A stretch of DNA of 64,000 nucleotides, taken from contig JAPQWV010000051.1 in NCBI GenBank assembly GCA_027422505.1, forward strand, positions 806,001-870,000, given 5' to 3'. Position numbers and translations under genes: made by a program. Below, piece by piece: positions 13,084 through 26,222 of this stretch; positions within the stretch are counted from its first letter, which is position 1, and every line of letters starts with the position of its first letter. This stretch comes from Craterostigma plantagineum (taxonomy: Eukaryota > Streptophyta > Magnoliopsida > Lamiales > Linderniaceae). Below the pieces are notes generated by a model that was not told the origin of the DNA, searched no databases, and saw only the letters and a program-made list of their open reading frames with translations.

Positions 13084-14225
13084 ATATATATAGTATGAAA
13101 ATAATATTTACATAAATAATAGTTTCATGTGGTCTCATAACGCCCCTGTTGGACCCCTTCACAAAATTCTCAAATTTATGGTTATAGTTTTTTTTTTCAA
13201 TAAATAAAAAATTAATGGCAGGGATCCTAACCTTTATTCATTTCCTGGAATTTATGTAGAATATGAATGTACTTCACTGTTGTGGTACTTTTCGAGTGAT
13301 TTGATAATTTTGTACTACTCAGAGCTTAGTACAAGTTTGTACACTTGTACGAGCTGCAGTTAATTATGAACTTTGTTATTATTTTTTTGTAGAGGCAAAA
13401 TATATTTCAAACATTGAAATAGTCATTGTAATAAGAAAGAGCAATATTCCCGTAAGGCGTAAGTGGGCTTAGGCCCTTAACGAGCTCTCAGTTCTCACAT
13501 AATTATTTTTACTACACACATATATATCAAAAAAATTAAATTATATAACCCTTTATTTATTTTCGATTCATTTTAGTATGTAATTCTACTTGAATTTATA
13601 TGTTGGGCTAGATAGCTAGGCATACACACAAAAAAAGTTATTTTTTTTGTTCATATTTTATCTATAAAGAAACTGGGGAATCTCAATACAGACAACACGC
13701 CCAAAGATTTTGATGACACGAAAGGGAGATATTCAAGTGGTGGTCACTGCATTAATTAAGAAACAGTGAATATAATTTAATTTAATGTGCGTATGATCAT
13801 GTGATTCTGCTTTAGGAGACAAAGGCTTAGAAAGTTAATATGATTTAATGATATACTAATATAACTTGACGGAATATGCTTAGATGTCCATAAAGGAGAA
13901 AAAGTAAAAATTGCATGATCTAGTACAGTATTTTTTTTGGTGTGTGGTAACAATAATAAATGTTATTTTCTTACATGTTACCCGATTCAAGGGTGGTCGG
14001 TCGAATATTATGTATGAATAAAATGGTACCCACATTAGTGGAGAGGATCTCTTGATTATCACATTTTTATTTAATTTCGAAAGATATATGTATAAAATTT
14101 GTGTGCAACTGTTTTAACTTTTAGCACTCATACTATACTAGATATCGTATATTCTACAATAAATAGTTCTAGTCATTTTTTGTTTTATTTTATTTTGTTG
14201 TAATAAGATCATTCATGTAAATAAT
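12823..14225. other. intergenic region before the copia element
   Basis: AT-rich with no supported gene; it holds the 133-bp MITE-like element listed separately. Everything else looks like unstructured intergenic DNA. Confidence 0.5.
13016..13148. mobile_element. short MITE-like inverted-repeat element
   Basis: The left end CAGGGGCGACCTGAGAACAC (13016) and the inverted right end (CAGGGGCGTTATGAGACCAC read from 13148 on the minus strand) match at about 80% over 24 bp. They flank an (AT)n core. No convincing target-site duplication was found, so the exact ends and superfamily are open. Confidence 0.45.
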
Positions 14226-14513
14226 TGTTGAAAGATCGGGATATGAACCAATCTGCTCAAGTTATACTCTGTTCTGTTCTGTTATTCAGTATAATTAAAT
14301 AAGATTCCGTTATATTTTAAATGATAAAATGGGCATATTAGGTTGAATAGTAAGCCTAATGTAGAATTGTATAAATTAGGTATTCTGTAATAATTTGGAA
14401 TGCGCGCGCAAATATAAAAACACCAGTGAAATCAAGATTGAATAACAGAGAAATTCTTTTTCATGTTTCTTACTTCTTCAGTATCAATTTCATTCGCACT
14501 ATAAAATTCTTCA
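14226..14513 (+). repeat. 5' LTR of the copia element
   Basis: 288 bp, beginning TGTTGAAAGATC and ending ATTCTTCA. It retains a segment of about 133 bp in its centre/3' part that the 3' LTR lacks. Outside that segment the two copies agree closely. Confidence 0.9.
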
Positions 14514-14558
14514 TGGCATCAGAGCCTCGACTGATCAATCTTCGTTGAAATCGAAACA

Positions 14559-17500
14559 ATGGAAGAGCAGCAAGGATTGCAGAACACCGAAAACCAGAAT
14601 CAGAGCAATACTGTGGCTGTAGATTTCAATAATCCGATGTACATTCATCCATCGGACTCGCCAACTATCGATTTAACTACTGGAATTCTCAGAGGATCAG
14701 ATAATTACAAGATATGGAGCTTGAGAATGATTGTGGCACTTCAAGCAAGAACAAGATAGCATTCATCGATGGTACGTGTAAGTGTCCAGACAAGAACTCC
14801 CCTCTTTATCTAAGTGAAAAAGATGCGATGCATTGGTCAAAACCTGGATACATCGATCAATTTTGGAAGAATTGATCTCTGGAATTGTCTATCATGAAAC
14901 TGCATACGAGATTTGGAATGATTTAAAATAGAGGTATGACAAGATTAATGGAGCTAAAATGTATGGGCTGTTCCGTGAGATTTACTTCAACACTTAAGGC
15001 GCATCCAGTGTAACTGAATATTACAACAGACTCAAACCTCTATGGGATGAGTATGACTCTCTAATTCCCTCACCTGCAACTGAAGTATCAGTAGAATACA
15101 AGAACTTTTGTAGCTGGCAGAAGATGATGCAGTTTCTAATCGGCTTGAATGACTGTTATCAGAACATAAGATCTCAGATTTTGTTGATGACACCTCTTCC
15201 ATCCCATAGTCAGGTATACTCGATGTTGCTTAATGAGGAAGCACAACGTGGTATCAACCTTCAGGCTGGAAATAATGATTCATCAGTGGCCCTCATGTCT
15301 AAATTCTCCACCAGCAACTATTCAAACAACAATCAAATTGGAAGGGGTAATCTGTTCTGTGACAACTGCCACATCAGTGGACACACGAGAGAGAATTATT
15401 TAAGATACATGGATATCCCACCAATTATGTTAGAGGTGGAAGAAGAGGATTTGGTGGAAGAAGAGGACAAGGCAGAAATATAGGTGGGAGAGGATATAAT
15501 GCTAACAATGCCATTGTCCCAGAAGCAGGTGGTGATAAGATAAAGGGGGAGACTTCAGGCAATCAACTAGGCTTCACCCATGACCAGTTCAATCAGATCC
15601 TGAAGCTGATAGAGAAGAATCCTGAGGATAACAGAGCTGCTAATGGTTCAGCTCATGCAAACACCTCAGTTATGTGCCTTAGTAGCATTGATACCATTCT
15701 AGACTCTGATAACCTCTGGATAATTGATACATGGGCAAACCATCATATTACATGCAAAAATGAGTTCTTTGTTGAAAGCTGATGGTGATCCTAGCTATAT
15801 TAATACTGTGAAACTACCAAATGGTACTTCTAGTAGGATACATCTATCTGGTGCAGTTGATATCAGTAGGAACTTTAGGCTAAAGAATGTGCTATATGTG
15901 CCTGATTTTAAACATAATCTTCTATCAGTTTCTAGTCTAACAAAAGATGGGAATGTACATTTGAAGTTCTTTCATAATTACTGCGTTATACAGGAAATCT
16001 CGACTGACAGGATAAGGGGGATTGGTAGGCAGGAGAATGGATTATACATAATTCAAGCCAAGCCCCATTAACAGTTGCAATGTTTCTAGTTATTCTAATA
16101 ATTCAAATAAGGAATCTGCTCTCAGAACAGATGTAACTGATGATGTATTGAGATGGCATTATAGACTTGGTCATATTTCCTTTGGTAGGATGAAGTATAT
16201 GAATGACTCGAAGTTGAAAATGAGTGAATCTGTTAAATACTGTTCCTTATGTCCTTTAGCTAGGCATAAGTTTCCTGTTAGAGAATTGAATGATAAGACT
16301 ATGTTTGAGTTAGTGCATATGGATATATGGGGGCCATACAAGGAAAGAACTTACAACATTGAGAGGTACTTTCTAACTTTAGTAGATGATAACTCGAGAG
16401 CTACTTGGGTGTTTTTTTATGAAAACTAAGGCAGAGGTATTTGATGTTTTAAAAAACTTTCTTGCTTATGTAGAAAATCAGTTTGAAACTAAGATCAAGA
16501 TTATTAGAAGTGACAATGCATGGGAATTTTTCTCACATGAATGCAATACTCTTTTTGCCTCGAAAGGGATTATCCACCAAAGCTCATGTGTTTACACTCC
16601 ACAACAGAATGATGTTGTGGAGAGGAAACACAGACATATCTTGAATGTTGCAAGGGCATTAAAATTTCATTCAAATGTTCCAATCAAGTTTTGAGGAGAG
16701 TGTGTTAAAACAGCTGTATACATTATAAATAGAACTCCCACTCCCATATCAGATGGTAAGACTCCATTTCAGATACTTTTTAGGAAGAAGCCATCATACT
16801 CACATTAAGATATTGGATGTCTGTGTTATGCTAAGGTTCCCTCAGATAAAAATAAATTTAGTCATAGATCTAAACCGTGTGTGTTTATGGGCTATTCTGT
16901 TACCCAAAAGGGATATAGACTGCTAGACTTAGGAACAGAGGAGTTTCTCATTTCCAGGGATGTTCTGTTTGTTGAAAATGCGTCAAATGCTACTAATCTC
17001 GAGAGAGGTAAGTTTCCAGTTCATAATGAGCAGAACTACTATGAAGATCTGGTTCAGCCCTATCAGCAGCTACATGATAATGGAGAAGATCAGAACATCA
17101 CTGAAGAACCAGTAAGTGATGGCCTAGAAGAGCATGCACAAATGGGAACAGAAGACGCTCAGAACAACTCAAATGAAATCACAGCTCAAACCCCTGCAGC
17201 TCAGGTAATGAGATCAGGTAGAGTCTCTAAACCACCATACTGGCATGCAGATTTTGTGTCTCCATATATATATCTGATACAAATATGATAGACATAAACA
17301 GATATCCTCTACCCAACATGATCAATAAAACATGGGAACTAGTTGATCTTCCAAAAGAAAAATCAACTATAGGCTGTAAATGGGTATATACAATTAAGTA
17401 TAAGTCTAATGGGGATATAGAAAGATACAAGGCAAGAGTAGTTGCCAAAGGATACACACAAAAAGAGGGAATATACTATAATGAAACTTTTTCACCCGTT

Positions 17501-18761
17501 GTAAAGCATGTCACAATTAGGACAATTTTATCATTAGTTGCAATCTTTGATTGGCCTTTGTTGCAAATGGATGTCACTAATGCGTTTCTTCAAGAATGAA
17601 GAAGTGTATATGCAAGTTCCACCAGGTATTAATGTTCCGAGAGGTAAAGAACTACAGGTCTGCAAATTGAACAAGGCATTATGGCTTAAAACAAGCCTCA
17701 AGACAATGGAATCATAAGTTCATCGAAAGTAAATTTGGCTTTATGCAATCTAAACATGATTATTCATTGTTTACCAAGCAGGACAGAGACAAGTTTTCTG
17801 TTTTGCTAGTATATGTTGATGACATGTTAATAACTGGCAATGACATTGCCATGATTACTAACTGTAAAGGCTACCTCAGTGATATTTCCTTGGGTGAGAT
17901 GAAGTATTCCTTGGGATTGAGGTAGTAAGATCCAAGGATGGAATCTGTCTCAACCAGGAAAGATAGGTCATTGAGCTCTTAAAGGAAACAGGTATGATAG
18001 GGTGCAAATCTGTGAACACCCCAATAGAGCAGAACAACAAAGTGGTAAGGGAAAAGGTGAAAGATGAAGATCCAGTCATTGATGATATATCTGGTTTTCA
18101 AAGTAAACTGTTATATATGTGCATTACTCGACCTGATATTACATATGCAGTTCAGGTCCTTTGTCAGCGTATGCACAAGCCAAAACAAGTGCTTGTGGAA
18201 GCAGCTCACAGAATCCTCAGATATTTAAAGGCTAGGCCAGGTCTCGGGTTGTGGATGTCTGCAAAAGTTCACTAGCAGTTCATGTTTTTTTGTGATGTAG
18301 ATTGGGCATCATGCCCAAATACAAGAAGATCTTTAACAGTGTATTTAGTAAAGTTGGGAGATTCAGTCATAACGTGGAAGTCCAAGAAGCAGACTATAGT
18401 TGCAAGAAGCTCAGCTGAAGCTGAATATAGATCACTAGCAGCTGCAACATCAGAGATAGTATGGTTACTTGGGTTACTAAATGATTTGAGAATAAATGAC
18501 TTATATCCTGTACAGGTCTGGATTGATAGCAAATCGGCTATACAACTGGCTGCAAATCCAGTGTTTCACGAGAGGAGCAAGCACATTGAAGTGGATTGCC
18601 ATTTTATCCGAGACAAGCTTGATGAAGAGATCATAAAGTCTAACTATATTTCTACCATGGATCAACCCACAGATTTGCTAACCAAGCCCTTAGCACGTGA
18701 ACAATTTGAATATCTTTTGAGCAAGTATGGTGTGATAGATCTTCATGCACACCATGCTTGA
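14559..18761 (+). pseudogene. gag-pol remnant of the copia element
   Basis: Pieces recognisable in order: a gag N-terminus from 14559; a zinc knuckle CDNCHISGHTRENY (about 15357-15400) whose last Cys has become Tyr/Leu; an altered protease site DTWANHHIT (about 15725) where DTGA is expected; a GAG-pre-integrase WHYRLGH block (about 16155). Then an integrase core (16300-16690), RT beginning WKWVYTIKYK-like near 17375, the YVDDMLITGND motif (about 17811-17845), and RNase H with DWASCPNTRRS (about 18300) through SAEAEYRSLAAATSEIVWL. In-frame stops and shifts occur near 14757, 15483, 16070, 16428, 16694, 17288, 17597 and 17925. The loss of the protease Gly and the zinc-knuckle Cys argues for real decay rather than sequencing error. 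Confidence 0.9.
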
Positions 18762-18766
18762 GAGAG

Positions 18767-18921
18767 TGTTGAAAGATCAAGATATGAAGCAATCTACTCA
18801 AGTTATACTCTGTTCTGTTCTTCAGTATAATTAAATAAGCTTCCGTTATATTTTAAATGATAAAATGGGCGTATTAGGTTGAATAATAAGCCCAATTTCG
18901 TTCGCACTATAAAATTCTTCA
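18767..18921 (+). repeat. 3' LTR of the copia element, internally deleted
   Basis: 155 bp. It begins TGTTGAAAGATCAAG and ends ATTCTTCA like the 5' LTR, but jumps from 'AATAATAAGCCCAATTT' straight to 'CGTTCGCAC'. About 133 bp are missing, and the junction lies at a short CAAT/TAAT similarity. Confidence 0.88.
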
Positions 18922-20993
18922 ATAATTGCATAGGTAGTGGAGAATCATAATTTAAAATATATAAAAAAATATATATCACATCAAATTGGTAACTAAAGCC
19001 TCTTAGTGGGATATATAATGTAATAAAAAGCGACGACAAAGGACATTATCCATTATGTAAGAATTTGACACACGCAGCCATACGATTACCACCAATAATT
19101 TCTACTTTTAGAGATAGTTCGAGATCAATAATTATTAGACAACGTTATCTTCGTGACGATTTTAAGAAATCTCTTTAACACACATATATTAATTATATCG
19201 ATATCAAATGCAGATTATGCTCGAAGTGAAAATCATCTTCGAAGCAAAATAAATCTGCCCATTTATAGAAATTTCACTTTTGCGGACGTAATATTCAAAT
19301 GTCCACGAAGGCACATATGTATTCCTAACATTTATGTCGAGTATATTTATATTTGGCAATTAGTGGGCTGCATCTAAATTACCAATTAATATAGTTTTTC
19401 GAAGACTTACGAGTGAAATACCGAAGTGCCTTTGATGTAAACCTAAGCAAGTTAATTCTACATTATTATTTCATTGATGGTCAATTAACTACACTATGGA
19501 GTGTGGACGGTTAAATAATCTTTTTTTTCTTTTTTGGTCTTTACACATAAATACCCATTTGGAAAAAAACTTGTAATTTAGTACCCTTTGAGATTTTTTT
19601 TATATGTAGGTACCTAGTAGAATAATTTTTTTGCAGATAGGTATACGATCCGCCGCAGGTACGCCATACAACACATTTAGCTACCACATATCAACGTATT
19701 GTGGTACGTCATACGTTGAGAAAATGGTATGCCGTATTAGCACATTTAGGTACGCCATCTTTAACACATAAGTACGCTGTACAAACACATTTAGGTACCA
19801 TATATCAACGTGTTATGGTACGCCATACACACACATGAAGCTACGGCGTGACTGAAGAAACTGGTAAACATTAAATCGGGTACCTATATGTAAAAATTTC
19901 TGACATGAGTACATATCTGTAAAAATTTTAGTCAAGTAGGTATTTATGTAGACGTCACTTCTTTTTTCTCCTGGAAATAATAAATAAATAAATTAATTTG
20001 TAAAAGTGCGAAGTGCAAGAGGATTCATTGACCAAAGCGCACATTGCTCAAATAACTTCGCACAAATTTAGCTGAGGCCAACGTAACGCACGCATTCCAA
20101 AAACATCACCTTCATCGCATGCAATTATTAACAGGTTTCATTTTTTTTATTTTACTTTTTTGTTTGGCGTATAATTACTGCGTTGTCGAAACTTGAATAT
20201 ATAAAAAAAAAAAGAGGACAAAGGTGGTTCTGTGGATGAAGGAAGAGAGCTGTACCTGAAAGTTTTATGTGGAGATTGCGCCTCTCTTCTTTCACCGTCG
20301 TCATCATATTGCTTCCAAAGTGTTTGTCGTATTCCCTCAGAGAATATTTTGTCCTTTTGTGATTCTTTTTCGGGGTTGTTCCTTTCTATCTTTGTTGCAA
20401 GCTTATTTGTTTCATATTCTTGTTCAAGGTCGTTCCTTTATGCTGTGTGTAAGCTTTTGGCTTTCTCTGATTGATAGGGTTGCTCATCTTTGATTTGAAT
20501 TTGAAATCAACGTTGCACCTAGCTTTCTTGTTACAGGCCATATTATGTTTCCGACCAGCGTTGTGTAGTTTCCTTAAGATTACACATCATTTTAGTTATG
20601 TGTTTAAGGTAAATCTTGACTTCACCTGATTTAATTCTCTGCTGAAAGTTCCAATCTTTGAGCAACTTTGTGACGAGGCCCACCGTTTTTGGTAGGTGGG
20701 CTCGTCTAAAGCTTTTGAGTGATCTCATTAAATAACTGTTAAAAAAGAGATTTATGAGATCACTCTATCTGTATTCTTTAAAGGTGGTGTTGTTGGAGAA
20801 GCAAAGAACACAGAAAAGTCTTTTCTTTCAGTATTTAAGTCACACTTATTCTATACACTGCTTTCCATTATTGGTGGCCATACCTTTTCCTTCGATCAGT
20901 TTTTTTCCATCTTTCTCTAACGTTATCATAGATAGATCTCCACAGCAACTATATATGTGCCCAACTTGAATTCCCCATCCTCTCTACTAACAA
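18922..20993. other. intergenic region upstream of the F-box gene
   Basis: Contains the dispersed repeat at 19537-19959. From about 20220 the sequence is pyrimidine-rich and could be promoter and leader of the F-box gene. No other gene is supported. Confidence 0.45.
19537..19959. repeat. dispersed GTAC-rich repeat, copy 1 (MITE-like)
   Basis: Starts GGTCTTTACACATAAATACC and ends GGTATTTATGTAGACGTCAC, so the ACATAAATACC ends are inverted. The interior is rich in 'GGTAC' and 'TACGCCATAC' motifs. A second copy lies at 53723-54031. This copy has about 110 bp more, by duplication of the 'CACATTTAGGTACGCCAT' block near 19670-19820. Confidence 0.7.
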
Positions 20994-23366
20994 ATGCTTT
21001 TCTTCTTCATCACTTGTCTCCTTTCTTACATCCTATTCCACAAATCCCTGTGGTTTTTGAAGCCTTCCTCACTTTCCCCTGTCATAGCCTCCTTCAAAAG
21101 TAGTTCTTCATCTCTAAATTCTTCCAAAATGACTCTTAGAAAGAAAAGCTTTAGTTCCAAAGTCAAGAGTACCATTACTGATGATGGTGGTTATGGTGGC
21201 CAAGAATCACCAGACATGTCTGTGCTGGACTTACCTGAACTCGTAATAGAATCCATCCTCGAAAAGCTCACGCCCGAGGGACTATGTCGAATGGCTTCTG
21301 TATGCAGCTCTTTGAGAGATAGGTGCGTGAGTGATCACATATGGGACAAACACATGAAGAACAAATGGAGCAGAATCATCGGCGAGAAAGCCTTCCAAGA
21401 ATGGAAGCGCTCGGGCAAAAAAGGTTCGACCTTTGGCTGCGATCGTCAGATCGAACCAAAGGGAATCATGGGACTCATTGCAATGATTCGATCTGTATTT
21501 GGTAATATCAATAAGAAGAGTGAAGATTGTTCTCATGAGAAAGAATCCGTCATGGCCTTTTATCTTGCCCTTGAGTCTGGCAAGTTTTGGTTCCCTGCTC
21601 AAGTTTATAACCGTGAGGTAAGGTTTAAAGGTTCCATTTCGTCCTTTTTCTTGGTCTTTTCTTTCGCTGGAATTTAATTCGATTTATTTCTTCTCTGTAG
21701 AACGGCCATGTGGGATTTTTGCTTTCGTGCTATGATGCTGAGCTGAGCTACGATCGTCGCACTGACACCTTTCAAGCAAGGTAAAGATTTAATCTTTTGA
21801 CAGTCCTTGAATCTAAACTGCTCATATATGTAAAATCTGTAACGATTTATACAGAAAAAGTTTCTGACTTTTTCTTATAACAGATATCCTCCTCACGGAA
21901 GAAGGGCGAGTTCGATAGAGAACGGCGTGGCGTGGGAGAGAATTCGAGCGTCGCCGGTCGACACTTCGCCCCACGAGCTTCACGTCTCAGATTGCCTGAA
22001 CGAGCTGAAGCCAGGGGATCAGATCGAAATCCAATGGAGGAGAAACAAAGAGTTCCCGTACGGTAATGACGAAAAATCGGGAAAAAAAAAAATAAATTTG
22101 GCGCTTACGTTAGAAAAAATTAGATTACCAAGACGTATTTTCCGATAATTTAGGTTGGTGGTATGGAGTCGTCGGCCACTTGGAAACCTGCGACGGAAGC
22201 GCCGCCTACTGTCGGTGCTGCAATAACGGTGAGCGCTCTTTTCCGAGTGTATGAAATGAAAATTATTTACGCTACCTTCAACTTCTGAGTTTAAGATAGT
22301 ATCATAATTGAGTGGCAAAATTATAAAAATGAGGCACTAAGTATCTCATTTTTTTATTTTGGATCACTATGTTTTCACAAAGCTAGGCCACTAAGTATGT
22401 ACATATAACAAAATTGGGTCACTAGTTGCAAAACTAGGTCATTAAGAATATATATAGTAACAAAACTGGGTCACTAAGAATGTATATAGTAAGAAAAAAA
22501 GGCCAATTTTATTACTATATACATACTCAGTGACCTAGTTTTGTAACTGGCAAACATAGTGACTCAAAATTGAAAAATGGCATACTTAGTGATCCAATTT
22601 TGTAATTTTCCCTAGTTCATGCCTAAAATATAAAGAAATCAATTGGAAATCTAGTAATGAAAATTGATATACTTCCTTAAGCATTTGGGTGAAATGATCA
22701 TTCGATAATACAACATGTTCTAACATATCATGTGTGAACACAATCACGACACAGATCGTGAGGAAACAGACCAGAAAGAGGGAACCTTTGATTATTTATT
22801 CATCTTATGGGGACCAAAGCATCTGTACCTAACCTTTATTATTATTATTATTATTATTATTTTTTTTTGGGGGAGATGGTGGTCACGGATTTTATCATAA
22901 AAAACGTAGAAATTTTCATACACATATATATAGCTCGAGTGGTGGGACTTTCTTGTCTTGCATTCACATTACACACTCATTTACTATGTGTTGCTTTCTC
23001 CCCCGACACGAGCATTCATTTCTGATGTCTCCATGGGGACACAATCATCATGGCTGATGATGAAATTAAAAGAAAAAAGCTGCCATTTTTTTCGCAATTT
23101 CGACGTGTCTTATTCGCCATCCATGGAAAATTTTCGAAAGAAATCGTTTGAAGATGTTGTGTTTATGTGAATGTGCAGATGATTTGGTGCTTGAGTTCAA
23201 CCAATATACGCAAGGGTCGAGGTGGAGGACGACGACGGTCGACAGAAAGGATCACCGAGAAGAAGGCAACGAAGCAGATGGTTTCTACGGTGGGATTCGT
23301 ATGATTCGAAGCGAAGAGGAGAAGTCGACGTGGAAGAAGCTTTGGCCTTCCGAGACCTTGGAATAA
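20994..23366 (+). CDS. F-box protein, At2g26850/At2g32560-like
   Basis: Five exons: 20994-21617, 21701-21780, 21884-22062, 22154-22228 and 23179-23366, giving 381 residues. The F-box spans about residues 75-120 ([20 protein letters not shown], then [10 protein letters not shown]). F-box proteins recruit substrates to SCF E3 ligases through SKP1. Downstream lie [39 protein letters not shown] and the [20 protein letters not shown] block, all typical of this plant F-box group of unknown substrate. I chose the first ATG because related proteins also begin with a hydrophobic segment of about 20 residues ([15 protein letters not shown] here); the alternative start at 21130 would lose it. The 950-bp last intron contains an inverted-repeat element. 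Confidence 0.85.
22305..22615. repeat. inverted repeat (MITE-like) in the F-box intron 4
   Basis: About 300 bp arranged as a long imperfect hairpin. The left arm has 'GGTCACTAAG' and 'TATGTACATATA' motifs; the right arm has their complements ('TATATACATACTCAGTGACC'), centred near 22480-22510. The outer ends 'GGCAAAATTATAAAAAT' and 'CCAATTTTGTAATTTTCCC' are also inverted. No coding capacity. Confidence 0.6.
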
Positions 23367-23664
23367 TAAACCTCCTCGGGGTTTTTTTTTTTAATTTCGT
23401 CGTGAATATGATTAAAAAGAACGATCCTTGGAAGGGTACTATCATTTTTCGAAGGCGAAGAAAGTGCATCGATCTATATGTTGTGTTGCTATGTAGGGAA
23501 AGTTTATCAGTTACCGTCCCAAAAACCGAGCAATTCCTTTCTTTCATCGGGGTGCTGAGGCAAATCCCAATCGAGAAAGAAAAACGAATCGAAACGATGA
23601 CGAAAAAAAAAAAAGAACGACGATGCTCATAGGCATGTTAGTAAGTGGTTTGTTTTTTGGCGTC

Positions 23665-26077
23665 TTACTGCGTTTTGTGCATGTCTTCTTCGGTCTTCCA
23701 AACGACGTCCTTAAGCCCAGTCGAGAGATTCTTACAGAACTGCAAGAATCGAAGATAATCCGAGGTTAATTTTTCATTACAAAATGTGCGCTACGCCCGT
23801 GTAAGCGTATTTATATTACCTTGTGAAACTCTAAAGTATCGCCTTTCGCCTTCTTAACCTCGACCATGTGTAAGGACGGCGCTACTTGGAAAACCTCCGT
23901 AGCTACGTTAAGGTTGCCCTTTCGCCCAGCTTTGAGATTTTCGAGCATCATCTGTTTAGCGATTTAAAAAGAAATAAAAAATCATAAGAACGTCGTAAGA
24001 CTTCTGTAATAATAATAATAACGAAAAGGAGGCGCGGCAAAACCTTGTAATTCTTCTTGTGCACGTCGAAGCCCAAGGGTTTCGCCGCTTGCTCTATTTT
24101 CTTTATTATGTCGCTCGCCGAGCTTTTCGACGTGAACATCGTTTCCCTCTTAAATCGCTGTTCAAAATTATTACCGCCAAAATTACGATATTCCTTTTAT
24201 TTCTTTTAAATTCGATTAGTGGGATTTTTCAAGAAATAAATAAATAAATAAAAGCTCGACCTGTGGTCCGCCGATTAGGTTCTCGAGGTTGAGGCCCTTA
24301 GACATGGAAATCAATTCGAAGGCGTTCATAGCAGTCGGCTTCTCCTCCCTTCTTTCACTCACGCGATATTCCTACCGTACAAATATTTTTATTACGTCGA
24401 TAAATCAATCTTCGAATAATTGTAAGAAATCGCTCGGTCATCGCAAATCGTACCTCAAAATCCTTAAAAACGGCTTCGACATCGTCGAAATTAGCATTGT
24501 CCTTCTCATCGAAGACCGCCGGCTTGTAACCATTCTTAAACCACTCGTCCTTTAAAACCTCAGCGATCGTAATGCGCTGTTCGAAATTCGCCAAGTAAGA
24601 CCAAATATTCGAACGCTACGCATAAAAAGTGTTTGAATTTTCTTTTTTCACCTTTGAAGGATTAGGGTTGAAAATTCGAGCGATCAGCTTCGCCGCGCCG
24701 AAGGAAAGCCAAGGCGGGCAGGTGAACTCAGCGTTTGATATCTGACGAGAAAAAACAAACAAATGCTCGATGAATTCAACGTAACGAAAAAAAAAAAAAA
24801 GATTACGTACAGCGGAAAATATTCGAATAAAAATCGGCGTCGAGTTGCTCACTTTCTTATATAGATTCATAAGATTAGATTCGTCGAAAGGCAAGTAACC
24901 TGCGAGCAGTACAAAGAGTATAACTCCACAAGACCACAAATCCGCCGGCGCTCCGTCGTACCCTTGATCTTCAAGAACCTATAAATTTAGGTGCAACTAA
25001 ATACGCAAGAAAATAATTTTTTTGTTCTTTGTACTATAGTATTTTCATAATGATTTGCGGAACTATATATATACTTCGGGAGCGACATAATTCGGAGTTC
25101 CACAAGTGGTATGCAGCAAACCGTCGCCCTGCAAAATATTCAAATATTTTTTCGATCATCGAACGAAAAATTTCAAATGCGCGTCGCGAGAAAATATATA
25201 TATCTAACCTTATTCATTTGCTGCGAAAGAGTGCTTAATCCAAAATCTGAAACCTTAACGTTTCCCGCAGCGTCGAGCAACAGATTCTCCAACTGCGCGC
25301 GCATATATTTTACGTATTTCGAGCGCAAAACTAACTATCGAATTTAATTTTTTTCGCACGGACGAAACTATTATTATTTACCTTGAGATCTCTGTGGAAG
25401 ACTCCTCTGCTGTGGCAATAATCGACTGCGTTTATGAGCTGTTGAAAGTATTTCCTCGCCTCGTCTTCTTTCATCCTCCCATAGTTTACCTTTTATGGTC
25501 GTAAATCGTACGAATTCAGACAAGCTACGGGTTTTTATTTTAGGGTTTTCGAGGATACGGCGTGAAAAAAAGTTATTACGATTTTGTCGAAGAGTTCTCC
25601 GCCCGTGACGTATTCGATGACTAAATATATCTTCGTCCTGCTCGCCATCACCTGCGAAATTTTTCACGAGCATTCTCACTACAACGAATTCTCGACCCGA
25701 AAACGTCCGAATAAGCGCTTTTTCGAACAAAAAAAAAGGCGCAAGCTAGGGAGAACCTCGTAAATTCGAATGACGTTGGGATGGTTGATTAGTTTCATCG
25801 TGGATATCTCCCTACGTATCTGCAAGAACGAAATTTTCTTCGTTAAGGATTCTGTCCTAAAACCAATTGGGCGTAAAAACGTTTTTTTTTTTTCAAATAC
25901 GTGTTCGGCCATCTTGTGCTTGAGGACTTTATCCTTGTCGAGGATCTTGATGGCGACGGGCTCGCCGTTCTCGGAATTTCTCGCAAACTTTACTTTGGCG
26001 AATGTTCCCTCGCCGATTATCCTCCCAACTTCATATTTCCCGATTTTTCGCTTAATCTTCGGCTTATTCATCATCAT
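23665..26077 (-). CDS. CIPK3: CBL-interacting protein kinase, CIPK3/CIPK26-like
   Basis: A SnRK3 kinase activated by calcineurin-B-like calcium sensors; this clade acts in cold, ABA, Mg and nutrient signalling. Thirteen exons on the minus strand from 26077 down to 23665 (first 25901-26077, last 23665-23739), all in frame, 442 residues. Kinase features: [11 protein letters not shown] (Gly loop), VAIKILDK (Lys), [48 protein letters not shown]. The NAF/FISL motif is [18 protein letters not shown], and the PPI-like region follows ([15 protein letters not shown] onwards). The sequence [19 protein letters not shown] and the C-terminal [20 protein letters not shown] fit CIPK3/26 better than CIPK9, 23 or 24. 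The intron-rich structure is that of the intron-rich CIPK clade. The catalytic loop has Leu where most family members have Pro. Orthologue assignment is by eye. Confidence 0.93.
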
Positions 26078-26169
26078 ATTTTTCCCAATTCAAGTTGATC
26101 TTTTTTCTCCTAGATATCAACAATGTAAGAAATCATCAGCCCAAATCACAGCAACACACAACTCCATTA

Positions 26170-26175
26170 GAGAGA

Positions 26176-26222
<47 letters not shown>
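26170..26222. repeat. (GA)n microsatellite upstream of CIPK
   Basis: About 50 bp of near-perfect GA repeats lie about 100 bp upstream of the CIPK ATG. On the gene strand this is a (CT)n tract, common in plant 5' leaders. Confidence 0.85.

Larger units (their letters stand above)
14226..18921 (+). mobile_element. Ty1/copia LTR retrotransposon, degenerate
   Basis: A complete insertion with unequal LTRs (288 and 155 bp). The 5-bp target duplication ATAAT is present at 14221-14225 and 18922-18926. A primer-binding site TGGCATCAGAGCC (14514-14526), complementary to initiator tRNA-Met with one change, directly follows the 5' LTR. A purine tract GAGAGAG (18760-18766) precedes the 3' LTR. Internal order is gag, zinc knuckle, protease, integrase, reverse transcriptase, RNase H, which is the copia order. 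The coding region is interrupted by many stops and frame changes, so this copy is not autonomous. Confidence 0.95.

Noticed and set aside
23197..23632. Alternative frames over the last F-box exon
   Set aside because: They overlap the exon that gives the family C-terminus in frame and have no recognisable domain.
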